Below, piece after piece: positions 54,751 through 64,000 of a stretch of DNA of 64,000 bases. A program made the position numbers and the translations under genes. Every line of letters begins with the position of its first letter. Within the stretch, counting starts at the first letter, position 1. Location of the stretch: the NCBI GenBank assembly GCA_009760885.1, contig CM019696.1, positions 46,880,017 through 46,944,016 of the forward strand, in the 5' to 3' direction. The notes beneath the pieces were generated by a model that worked only from the letters and a program-made list of their open reading frames with translations, was not told where the DNA came from and ran no database searches. Origin of the DNA: Achatina immaculata. Lineage: Eukaryota; Mollusca; Gastropoda; Stylommatophora; Achatinidae.

Positions 54751-57700
54751 CTTCCTCTCTGTTCTTAGTCTTCTCCTGCCAGTTGTCTCCCTTCCTCTCT
54801 GTTCTTAGTCTTCTCCTGCCAATTGTCCACTCTTCTCTGTTCTTAGTCTTCTCCTGCCAATTGTCCACTCCTCTCTGTTCTTAGTCTTCTCCTGCCAATT
54901 GTCCACTCTTCTTTGTTCTTAGTCTTCTCCTGCCAATTGTCCACTCTTCTCTGTTCTTAGTCTTCTCCTGCCAATTGTCTACTCCTCTCTGTTCTTAGTC
55001 TTCTCCTGCCAATTGTCCACTCCTCTCTGTTCTTAGTCTTCTTTTGCCAATTGTCCACTCTTCTCTGTTCTTAGTCTTCTCCTGCCAATTGTCCACTCCT
55101 CTCTGTTCTTAGTCTTCTCCTGCCAATTGTCCACTCCTCTCTGTTCTTAGTCTTCTCCTGCCAATTGTCCACTCCTCTCTGTTCTTAGTCTTCTCCTGCC
55201 AATTGTCCACTCTTCTCTGTTCTTAGTCTTCTCCTGCCAATTGTCCACTCCTCTCTGTTCTTAGTCTTCTCCTGCCAATTGTCCACTCCTCTCTGTTCTT
55301 AGTCTTCTCCTGCCAATTGTCCACTCTTCTTTGTTCTTAGTCTTCTCCTACCAATTGTCCACTCTTCTCTGTTCTTAGTCTTCTCCTGCCAATTGTCTAC
55401 TCCTCTCTGTTCTTAGTCTTCTCCTGCCAATTGTCCACTCCTCTCTGTTCTTAGTCTTCTTCTGCCAATTGTCTACTCCTCTCGTTCTTAGTCTTCTCCT
55501 GCCAATTGTCCATCCTCTCTGTTCTTAGTCTTCTCCTGCCAATTGTCCACTCTTCTTTGTTCTTAGTCTTCTCCTGCCAATTGTCCACTCTTCTCTGTTC
55601 TTAGTCTCTCCTGCCAATTGTCTACTCCTCTCTGTTCTTAGTCTTCTCCTGCCAATTGTCACTCCTCTCTGTTCTTAGTCTTCTTTTGCCAATTGTCCAC
55701 TCTTCTCTGTTCTTAGTCTCTCCTGCCAATTGTCCACTCTCTGTTCTTAGTCTTCTTTTGCCAATTGTCCACTCCTCTCTGTTCTTAGTCTCTCCTGCCA
55801 ATTGTCCACTCTCTGTTCTTAGTCTTCTCCTGCCAATTGTCCACTCCTCTCTGTTCTTAGTCTTCTCCTGCCAATTGTCACTCCTCTCTGTTCTTAGTCT
55901 TCTCCTGCCAATTGTCCACTCCTCTCTGTCTTAGTCTTCTCTGCCAATTGTCCACTCCTCTCTGTTCTTAGTCTTCTCCTGTCAATTGTCTACTCTTCTC
56001 TGTTCTTAGTCTTCTCCTACCAGTTGTCTACTCCTCTCTGTTCTTAGTCTTCTCCTGCCAGTTGTCCACTCCTCTCTGTTCTTAGTCTTCTCCTACCAGT
56101 TGTCTACTCCTCTCTGTTCTTAGTCTTCTCCTGCCAATTGTCCACTCCTCTCTGTTCTTAGTCTTCTCCTACCAGTTGTCTACTCCTCTCTGTTCTTAGT
56201 CTTCTCCTGCCAATTGTCCACTCCTCTCTGTCTTAGTCTTCTCCTGCCAGTTGTCTACTCCTCTCTGTTCTTAGTCTTCTCCTGCCAGTTGTCTACTCCT
56301 CTCTGTTCTTAGTCTTCTTCTGCCAATTGTCTACTCCTCTCTGTTCTTAGTCTTCTCCTACCAGTTGTCTACTCTTCTCTGTTCTTAGTCTTCTCCTACC
56401 AGTTGTCTACTCCTCTCTGTTCTTAGTCTTCTTCTGCCAGTTGTCTACTCCTCTCTGTCTTAGTCTTCTTCTGCCAGTTGTCTACTCCTCTCTGTTCTTA
56501 GTCTTCTCCTGCCAATTGTCCACTCCTCTCTGTTCTTAGTCTTCTCCTGCCAATTGTCTACTCCTCTCTGTCTTAGTCTTCTCCTACCAGTTGTCTACTC
56601 CTCTCTGTCTTAGTCTTCTCCTGCCAGTTGTCTACTCCTCTCTGTTCTTAGTCTTCTTCTGCCAATTGTCCACTCTTCTTTGTTCTTAGTCTTCTCCTGC
56701 CAGTTGTCTACTCCTCTCTGTCTTAGTCTTCTCCTGCCAGTTGTCTACTCCTCTCTGTTCTTAGTCTTCTCCTGCCAATTGTCCACTCCTCTCTGTTCTT
56801 AGTTCTCCTGCCAATTGTCCACTCCTCTCTGTTCTTAGTCTTCTCCTGCCAATTGTCCACTCCTCTCTGTTCTTAGTCTTCTCTGCCAATTGTCACTCCT
56901 CTCTGTTCTTAGTTTCTCCTGCCAATTGTCTACTCTTCTCTGTTCTTAGTCTTCTCCTACCAGTTGTCCACTCCTCTCTGTTCTTAGTCTTCTCCTGCCA
57001 GTTGTCCACTCCTCTCTGTTCTTAGTCTTCTCCTACCAGTTGTCTACTCCTCTCTGTTCTTAGTCTTCTCCTGCCAATTGTCCACTCCTCTCTGTTCTTA
57101 GTCTTCTCCTACCAGTTGTCTACTCCTCTCTGTTCTTAGTCTTCTCCTGCCAATTGTCCACTCTTCTTTGTTCTTAGTCTTCTCCTGCCAGTTGTCTACT
57201 CCTCTCTGTTCTTAGTCTTCTCCTGCCAGTTGTCTACTCCTCTCTGTTCTTAGTCTTCTTCTGCCAATTGTCTACTCCTCTCTGTTCTTAGTCTTCTCCT
57301 ACCAGTTGTCTACTCTTCTCTGTTCTTAGTCTTCTCCTACCAGTTGTCTACTCCTCTCTGTTCTTAGTCTTCTTCTGCCAGTTGTCTACTCCTCTCTGTT
57401 CTTAGTCTTCTTCTGCCAGTTGTCTACTCCTCTCTGTTCTTAGTCTTCTCCTGCCAATTGTCCACTCCTCTCTGTTCTTAGTCTTCTCCTGCCAATTGTC
57501 TACTCCTCTCTGTTCTTAGTCTTCTCCTACCAGTTGTCTACTCCTCTCTGTTCTTAGTCTTCTCCTGCCAGTTGTCTACTCCTCTCTGTTCTTAGTCTTC
57601 TTCTGCCAGTTGTCTACTCCTCTCTGTTCTTAGTCTTCTTCTGCCAGTTGTCTACTCCTCTCTGTTCTTAGTCTTCTCCTGCCAGTTGTCTACTCCTCTC

Positions 57701-58870
57701 TGTTCTTAGTCTTCTCCTGCCAATTGTCCACTCCTCTCTGTTCTTAGTCTTCTCCTGCCAATTGTCCACTCCTCTCTGTTCTTAGTCTTCTCCTGCCAAT
57801 TGTCCACTCCTCTCTGTTCTTAGTCTTCTCCTGCCAATTGTCCACTCCTCTCTGTTCTTAGTCTTCTCCTGCCAATTGTCCACTCCTCTCTGTCTTAGTC
57901 TTCTTCTGCCAGTTGTCTACTCCTCTCTGTTCTTAGTCTTCTCCTGCCAATTGTCCACTCCTCTCTGTTCTTAGTCTTCTCCTGCCAATTGTCTACTCCT
58001 CTCTGTTCTTAGTCTTCTCCTGCCAATTGTCTACTCCTCTCTGTTCTTAGTCTTCTCCTGCCAGTTGTCTACTCCTCTCTGTTCTTAGTCTTCTTCTGAC
58101 AGTTGTCTACTCCTCTCTGTTCTTAGTCTTCTTCTGCCAGTTGTCTACTCCTCTCTGTTCTTAGTCTTCTCCTGCCAATTGTCTACTCCTCTCTGCTCTT
58201 AGTCTTATCCTGCCAATTGTCTACTCCTCTCTGTTCTTAGTCTTCTCCTTCCAATTGTCTACTCTCTCTGTTCTTAGTCTTCTCCTGCCAATTGTCTACT
58301 CCTCTCTGTTCTTAGTCTTCTCCTGCCAATTGTCTACTCCTCTCTGTTCTTAGTCTTCTTCTGCCAGTTGTCTACTCCTCTCTGTTCTTAGTCTTCTTCT
58401 GCCAGTTGTCTACTCCTCTCTGTTCTTAGTCTTCTTCTGCCAGTTGTCTACTCCTCTCTGTTCTTAGTCTTCTCCTGCCAATTATCTACTCCTCTCTGCT
58501 CTTAGTCTTCTCCTGTCAATTGTCTACTCCTCTCTGTTCTTAGTCTTCTCCTGTCAATTGTCTACTCCTCTCTGTTCTTAGTCTTCTCCTGCCAATTGTC
58601 TACTCCTCTCTGTTCTTAGTCTTCTTCTGCCAATTGTCTACTCCTCTCTGTTCTTAGTCTTCTCCTGCCAATTGTCTACTCCTCTCTGTTCTTAGTCTTC
58701 TCCTGCCAGTTGTCTACTCCTCTCTGTTCTTAGTCTTCTTCTGCCAGTTGTCTACTCCTCTCTGTTCTTAGTCTTCTCCTGCCAGTTGTCTACTCCTCTC
58801 TGCTCTTAGTCTTCTCCTGCCAGTTGTCTACTCCTCTCTGTTCTTAGTCTTCTCCTGCCAATTGTCCACT
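54744..58870. repeat. 38-bp satellite, about 108 copies (4.1 kb)
   Basis: Unit CCTCTCTGTTCTTAGTCTTC + TCCTGCCAATTGTCCACT. The main variants are CCAGTTGTCTACT, TCTTCTGCC and CTACCAG. Blocks of variants repeat: the series starting TACTCTTCTCTGTTC at 55991 recurs at 56931, a shift of 940 bp, covering at least 10 units in the same variant order. One-base deletions (TCTGTCTTAG, GTCACTCC, TCTCTCCTGCC) cluster between 55480 and 56930. The right end stops abruptly inside LINE-A at 58871. Confidence 0.97.
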
Positions 58871-59712
58871 GTTTTCGGCGAGTTTTTCAACCTCATCAAC
58901 GGATGTTCAATCAATCAAGTGCCGTGCCGAGTGGCGTAGGCGATCATTTCTCTCCACAATTCCCTGTCTTTAGACTTGATTATGAGATCCGCCGGTGACT
59001 TTCCTCCCAGCCACACTGACAGCCCGTCCAGTAACTTCTCCCTCTGTTTCTTCTTCTCCCAATGTTTCCAGTTTGCCACAGTGTGTTGCAATTTTCCTCT
59101 TCTCAGAAAATGTCTTACACATCTCACTTGTCTGCCTCTGATCTTTGCTGTAATTTGCCTTTTAACTCCAGCCTCTCTTAAGACTTGTTCGTTGGTTTTC
59201 TTAGCTGTCCATGGTACCTTCAACGTCCTTCTTATCAACCACATCTCCATGGCCTCCATTTCTCTCTGTACTCTCTTATTCATGAACCATGCTTCACATC
59301 CATAAAACAAAATTGGCTCGATGTGACATTTAAGTACTCGGAATCTTGTTTCCATTGATATGGATCTGTTGCACAAGATGTTTCAACGGATGTTACGCCC
59401 ACTAAACTTGTCTCTCTTAATGTCCTCTTTAGATTTTCACGTGCCCGACCTCTTTTATTCAGCCTGTTCTGTGCCACTTGATAGCAAGTTTTGGGATTCT
59501 CTGACTGTTTCTTCTCATCATGTGACCGACATATGTCCATTTTCTTTTTTTTTAATCACCCATGAGACAGGTTTGCTCATCTTTCTTATCTTTGCATTGT
59601 TCTTGAATTCTTTCCACTATATACCGAGTATTTTCCTTCGGCATTTGTTTTCAAAAGAGTCTAATTTCTTGTATATTTCTTTAGGTGTTTTCCAGCTTTC
59701 GCATGCATAAAT
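58871..59712 (-). mobile_element. LINE-A copy, cut by the satellite and split by LINE-D
   Basis: 58871-58895 (reverse of the EVEKLAEN-like end) and 59395-59712 (reverse of ENLKRTL, GRPRENLKRTL, RKRAR, YVGHMMRRNSQRIPK remnants and the CESWKTPKEIYKKLDSFENK region) belong to one LINE-A copy. They are interrupted by LINE-D with a 12-bp duplication. The true 3' end and tail are missing where the satellite begins. Confidence 0.8.
58908..59382 (-). mobile_element. LINE-D: 3' end of an RT ORF inserted in LINE-A
   Basis: The open minus frame 58915-59376 reads RFRVLKCHIEPILFYGCEAW, MEMWLIRRTLKVPWTAKKTN, RQVRCVRHFLRRGKLQHTVA, KLLDGLSVWLGGKSPADLII and DRELWREMIAYATRHGT, a stop, then a (TGAT)3 tail. It is related to LINE-C (same IPWTAK and ATRHGT patterns) but distinct. 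It is flanked by 12-bp repeats TCAACGGATGTT at 58896-58907 and 59383-59394. The open frame suggests a recent insertion. Confidence 0.92.
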
Positions 59713-59722
59713 GAATATATGT

Positions 59723-60417
59723 CATCATCATCATCATCATCATCATCATTAGGTGCCGTGCCGACTGGCGTTGGCTATTATGCTTCTCCAGAGTACCCTA
59801 TCCTTCATGCAGGCCATCAGCTCAGTTGGTGAGCTCCTCTCACACCATCCCGTCAGACTGTCCAGTATCATTTCTCTTGGTCTTCCTCTTGATCTTCTTC
59901 CTTCTATTTGTCCTGTTGTTATAATATTTTCAATGCCCCCTCTTCTCATTGCATTCCTATGAAAGTACATTGTCTCTCTCTTATCTTTTTGACAAGGTTT
60001 TTTTTTGTCTCTCCAGCTTCATTAGTTATTTTTGCTGTCCAGGGGATTCGCAACATTCTTCTAATAAACCACATTTCTGCTGCTTCCAATGATTTTTGTA
60101 CAGACCTGCCTATTGTCCATGATTCACTTCCATATAACAAGATAGGTTCAAGTGAGATGTGTAAGACATTTTCAAGACAATAATTGATAAGGATGTGTTG
60201 GATAATATGTTTCTCATTCTCTGAAATGCAGTCTTTGCTTGACCTATTCTATTCCTAATTTCTGTTCTGCATTTCCCATCTGAAGTTATTACTGCTCCAA
60301 GTTATTTGAATTTCTGCACCTGCTTTAGAATAGTTCCGTTTAATTTTATACTGCATGTTGGTGGATTCTGTTTCTTAGATATAACCATAGTTTCTGTCTT
60401 TTTGATGTTCAAAGTAA
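59723..60417 (-). mobile_element. LINE-C copy 2
   Basis: The minus strand aligns with the last 690 bp of LINE-C copy 1: NIKKTET at the 5' end, LYGSESWTIGRSVQKSLEAA, WFIRRMLRIPWTAKITNEAG, ENIITTGQIEGRRSRGRPRE and WRSIIANASRHGT, then (ATG)n at 59723-59748. It is flanked by 10-bp repeats GAATATATGT (59713-59722 and 60418-60427). Two frameshifts separate the open frames 59946-60140 and 59749-59970. Confidence 0.92.
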
Positions 60418-60427
60418 GAATATATGT

Positions 60428-61545
60428 AAATATTTAATATTTTAAAGGGGATCCATATGTTAACTGGATATTTAGCATGTTAATGTTATCTGTTCAATTT
60501 GTGTATCTCCTGTTTATTGTTGATATACCGAATAAACTTATTCATCTTTTCATGTACTGCGTGAAGAGATATGAATGTACTTCCATAACTGATAAGACAC
60601 AATATTTACATAAAACTCTTCATCTTTTGATACTTATATTTCGTCTTTCATCTATGATTTGTTCCGCTTACGAAATTAACAGTATCTGTGGGAATTCATG
60701 TTTTTTATATTCTTTTCAGTTAAAATCTAGTGGCAGCGTGGAGGAGATATGGAGATTTTCTGATGGAGAATTAAAACTCCCCTGAATGAGTCTCTTTCTT
60801 GTCAAAAAATGTCGTTTTCCCGTCAGGGCTTGCGTTTTCTTCGTAAACACCCAGTATTTTCTCCCCTTATGTTGCTGTCATGTGGGGAATACTAATTTGA
60901 ATTCCAGTATAAATCTTTCGTTCGTGGGATTTTCCACCCTGGATAAGGACGTCTGTAACTGTGCATAAACAGAGCCCATTTAGAGGGCAAAACGTTACTA
61001 ATGACCTTAATATTTGCTCTGCACGTAAAGGTGAAGTTAAAGGTAATCCTGTCGTGCCTTAGAGGCACATAGGGATATGGTGTTAGTGCCCATATTTTCC
61101 CACAAGAGCTGTATGTGTATGTGGGGGGGGGGGGAGGAAGGGAGGGCGGAACCTCATTTTAGACAAGTCTTGGATTTGGGACTTGGCATCATCACACCCA
61201 GACATCCTCTGCTCTCTGTTTCAGCAACCACCCGAGGAGTATGAAGGCTAATTGTGTCTGTCAGCTGTTGGTTCTGGCAAATAAGAATTCTACCAGCCAG
61301 ACATCGGGTTCTTCTCTCCGCCTCCCCCTCCCTCTTCCACACATCTCCATCCTTCAACTTTTGTAGATATATGTTACCAGAGCATGCCCATTCCTCTTCC
61401 TGCACCAGTTCCTCCGCCGCCGACTTCAGTATATCCGTCCCATCCATAGGAACCATTTCTATTGTAGTAGCGTTGTGGGCACATATCTGTTGTAGTAGCG
61501 CTGTGGGCAACATGACTGGTTACTTCTCAGTGTTTTCGTTAATGC
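60428..61545. other. unassigned sequence, with a SINE-like piece at 61025-61105
   Basis: 61025-61105 (TAAAGGTAATCCTGTCGTGC, GGCACATAGGGATATGGTGT, TAGTGCCCATATTTT) is related to 50395-50450 and 32705-32790. A G run lies at 61121-61132. Nothing coding recognised; the minus frame 61154-61513 has no motif. Confidence 0.45.
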
Positions 61546-61937
61546 TGTGTCTAAAGTGGAACGAATTCAAGAAAAACGCAGAGATAGGGTAGATGAGTGA
61601 ACAACAACCTGTTTCAGTGATCATCATAAAAAGGAGATGGGCATATGTCTGTCACGTAATGGGAAAAAAGAATCAGAGAATCCCAAGACAAGCTATCAAG
61701 TGAAACACAACAGGCCGTAGAAAAAGAGGTCGGCCACGTGAAAATCTAAATAGGACGTTGTTAAGAGAGGCCAAATTAGAAGGGCGTAAAATCCCTTGAT
61801 GAGGTTGAAAAGCTCGCCGAAAATGGAGAAACTTGGCGAACTACCTTCTCCCTATGTTACGTTTAACGGCACGGGGAAGATGTAGGATTGTGTCTAAAAT
61901 GATCAGCATTTTAGACACACGATTAACGAAAACAATG
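61531..61937. repeat. imperfect palindrome, split by LINE-A
   Basis: Without the LINE-A copy the left arm GTTTTCGTTAATGCTGTGTC+TAAAATG faces CATTTTAGACACACGATTAA+CGAAAAC across the 5-base spacer ATCAG. The arms are 27 bp with two mismatches, and weaker pairing continues outward (CATGACTGG...TCTCAG versus CTTCCTCATTG). The inner 13-bp arms (61889-61901, 61907-61919) are perfect. It could be a small palindromic transposon (MITE-like). Confidence 0.6.
61556..61888 (+). mobile_element. LINE-A copy inserted in a palindrome
   Basis: KWNEFKKNAEIG, stop, MSEQQPVS, IKRRWAYVCHVM, QRIPRQAIK, GRRKRGRPREN and the 3' GTTTAACGGCACGGGGAAGA, with many stops. It is flanked by 10-bp repeats TGTGTCTAAA (61546-61555 and 61889-61898). 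It is more diverged than the other copies. Confidence 0.87.
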
Positions 61938-62469
61938 AGGAAGTGTCCAGCATGAAGCCTTGGAATGTCTTACAGGACGCGGACTTTGAAGAACAGTACA
62001 CGTGACGTCACGAAGTACGTTCCTTTCATTTCTCTGTGACTCGACAGAGATCTCCACTTTCTTGGTGCTGTCTGCTTACTTTCGCTGGCGTGTTGCTGCT
62101 AATGGTAGGTCCCGCTGGGCCTGTCTGACAAGATTCGGGGGGTCCTCGTGGAGGATGCTTGCTGGTGCCCGAGATGACGATTATACGGCCCCAGGCGGTC
62201 GTAGAAATCTCCCCTCCCGCGCAAAATAATAAAAGATTATTTCCGAATAAGTGAGGGAAAATATGGGACGACCCGAGCAGCACAAACACTGTCTAAAAGA
62301 TGAAAAACTCAAGAGAATAAAATCATGAAAAAAAAAACCCGAAAACATGAACAGTTTTTCAGTAAGCCTATGAGTTCGCTACCTAAACCCAACTCGCATT
62401 ATACCCACAATAAATGTGTATCCATGCATTCCCTGCCTTTTCTATCTCCATGGAAACGTGAGTGTTATG
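61938..62469. other. unassigned sequence with CRE/E-box-like sites
   Basis: CACGTGACGTCACG at 61999-62012 overlaps an E-box and a full CRE octamer. The following 200 bp are CpG-rich and include a donor-like ATGGTAGGT near 62104. A promoter is possible but unsupported by any recognisable exon. Confidence 0.25.
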
Positions 62470-62740
62470 TTCTTTGCAGCTGATGCCGTGGAGGGAGGGG
62501 GGGGGGGGTTGTTCAGCAAAACATTGTATCGGACTAGGAGTGGGTTACCTCGGCTATTTTATTCAGTCTCTACGTGGAGCTAAATAGCATGGGTGTGAAA
62601 TACCTCTTTAGCAGACTCCACTGCCACGGGGATTATGGGGTTTCCTGCCCTGTTAACCAGGTACCAATGGAGAGGTGGGACAGGGTCGTATGATTCACTA
62701 AGCCAGTTGCCAGCCGTCCCTGACTGCCAAATCAGACAGA
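62470..62740 (-). mobile_element. VNTR-1 element, copy 6 (no expanded array)
   Basis: Reverse orientation: GTTCTTTGCAGCTGATGCCG, TAACCCACTCCTAG, the GCAGTGGAGTCTGC block and a diverged CGACCCTGTCCCACCTCTCC. The 34-bp part is reduced to one strongly changed unit (CTGGCTTAGTGAATC...GGCAGTC). Confidence 0.65.
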
Positions 62741-63636
62741 ATTCTCATATTTATATGATTTTTCTCCCTAGCCTGCCACGAGATCCCTACGAAATCCCAT
62801 ATTCCAAAGATGCCCCTTCGTACCAAAGTCTGCTTTAACGTAGTGGAATGATCCAGAAAAATCCATGATCATCATGTAGCGTGTCCCTCACATAGCATTT
62901 CTGACTCTGATAGCCAATAGGAGAATTTCGCGTTATCTAATCAGGATACACACTTCATTGAGAGCAGAAATTTAGAATATCAGCGATCTCCATGTCCTGT
63001 CGTTTCCTTCCTTTCCTCCCTTCCTCGTTTCTCATGAACTCTATTTTCTTTTGTCCATATTGTTTCTAGCACAAAACGGCACAAAGAATGTTTTTTTGTT
63101 TTGTTTTTGGTGAAGCGAGGAAGCAGTTTTTCAGCCATATCCAATTCTTACAAGATGGTTTTATTTCTTCTCTTATCCTTCCAGAATACAACGAACGGAG
63201 ACTAACAGAAGGCAAATGTCTGCAAATGTAATGGTCCTCGTTCTGTAGCTTATTTCTGTAAGGAAAAAACCACTCAATGGGGTATGGGTGAGAAGTAAGA
63301 TGAAAGTATCCTTTGCGAGAAGCTGTGGCGGGGAGCTTGAAGGCCAGATTTTATTTCGGACAAAACGAGTTCGAATCCCACGAAGATCTGGACGAGTTTT
63401 GTTCAACTCAGCCTGTCCAAGCTCCGGCGACTGCTCTAACAAACATGGTTTAGTGTCTGGGTTTAAAGTTAACCAGTCCTCCGTTCCGTTACACCCCCTC
63501 CCCCTCCAATCCCTTCCAGTGATATTATTTTTGTTCTTTTCTCCACCCCCTCCGCCCCCAGAACGAGGAGTAGAATGTTCTATGGAACCGATGCTGTGAA
63601 AATGTTAACATGCTGCATCTTCTTAAGGGGCGAAAG
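62741..63636. other. unassigned sequence with one B-box-like site
   Basis: GAGTTCGAATCCCACG at 63368-63383 is a B-box-like site, without a convincing A box. No gene recognised. Confidence 0.35.
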
Positions 63637-64000
63637 AAGTTACACCACTCTCAGAGTGAAGCTAATGTGGGGTGAGGGTGGGGGTGGGAAGAAGAGTTAC
63701 ATCACTCTCCGAGTGAAATTAATATTGGAGGAGGGGGGAAATGGGGAAGAAGAGTTACACCACTCTCCGAGTGAAACTAAAATGGCGGATGGGTGGGGGG
63801 AAGAGTTACACCACTCTCTTGAGTTTAGCTAATATGAGGGGGGGGAGGGTGGAGGGAAAGAGTTACACCGCTCTCTGAGTGGAGTTAATATGGGGTGGAT
63901 AGGGTGGAGGATAAGTTACACCACTCTCTGAGTGGAGCTAACATCTGGGAATAGGGTGGGTGGAAAGAGTTACACCACTCTCTGAGTGCAGCTAATATGG
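63637..64000. repeat. 51-59 bp tandem repeat, 7 copies, running off the window
   Basis: Units contain GAGTTACACCACTCTCTGAG + TG, AGCTAATATGG and a G-rich part of variable length. Starts lie near 63638, 63693, 63744, 63803, 63859, 63914 and 63967. Confidence 0.92.

Overview
This window looks like intergenic DNA from a metazoan nuclear genome. I infer an invertebrate, most likely a mollusc, from the mix of RTE-like LINE 3' ends, tRNA-derived SINEs and dense minisatellites; no sequence proves the species. I found no intact host protein gene, no rRNA gene and no functional tRNA gene. Most long open frames here are artefacts of tandem repeats, microsatellites or antisense of retroelements. All real coding signal belongs to decayed transposons. 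No bacterial-type system (operon, CRISPR) is present.

Two things fill the window. The first is tandem repeats, more than 25 arrays, from (AGT)n microsatellites to a 4.1 kb array of a 38-bp unit (54744-58870), a 1.7 kb 14/16-bp array (4890-6576) and a 1.6 kb 48-bp array (19389-21002). The second is 5'-truncated non-LTR retrotransposons carrying the end of a reverse transcriptase (RT) ORF. My own family labels, used throughout: LINE-A (3' tail of TATAAGA type; copies at 8547, 16400, 30331, 33712, 58871/59395, 61556), LINE-B (AATG tail; 24383, 26734, 30113/32470, 35572, 39684), LINE-C (ATG tail; 38148, 59723), LINE-D (TGAT tail; 58908), LINE-E (3' end GGTTCAG; 25637, 42735, 48505), LINE-F (28225), LINE-G (51352), LINE-H (12264), LINE-I (14992), LINE-J (47648-49005), LINE-K (47210-47640) and LINE-L (54678). 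Many copies have 9-12 bp target-site duplications that can be read directly, and several are nested.

Other elements are a degenerate RNase H domain of a retroelement (2303-3165), a decayed hAT transposon with hAT C-terminal motif (8789-9478), isolated hAT-like ends (25432-25570, 37379), a possible mariner-end palindrome (46615-46686), a tRNA-derived SINE family (9731-10110, 27085-27180, 27365-27470, 29345-29445) and a dispersed element I call VNTR-1 (six copies at 710, 13225, 13714, 17719, 53501, 62470). VNTR-1 carries an internal 34-bp tandem repeat whose copy number differs from copy to copy.

Layout: 0-10 kb holds minisatellites, the RNase H relic and the hAT; 10-24 kb holds VNTR-1 copies, (AGT)n arrays and the 48-bp and 20-bp arrays; 24-41 kb is the main LINE graveyard with nested insertions; 41-54 kb mixes medium-size tandem repeats with LINE-E, -J, -K and -G; 54-60 kb is the 38-bp satellite running straight into a nest of LINE-A, -D and -C; 60-64 kb is mostly unassigned sequence ending in a tandem array that runs off the window.

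The most interesting theme is that several minisatellites can be traced to pieces of mobile elements: the 59-bp array is an amplified segment of the LINE-J RT C-terminus, the 38-bp satellite abuts the 3' end of LINE-L, the 38-40 bp array at 9.7 kb is an amplified SINE segment, and VNTR-1 carries its own expandable repeat.
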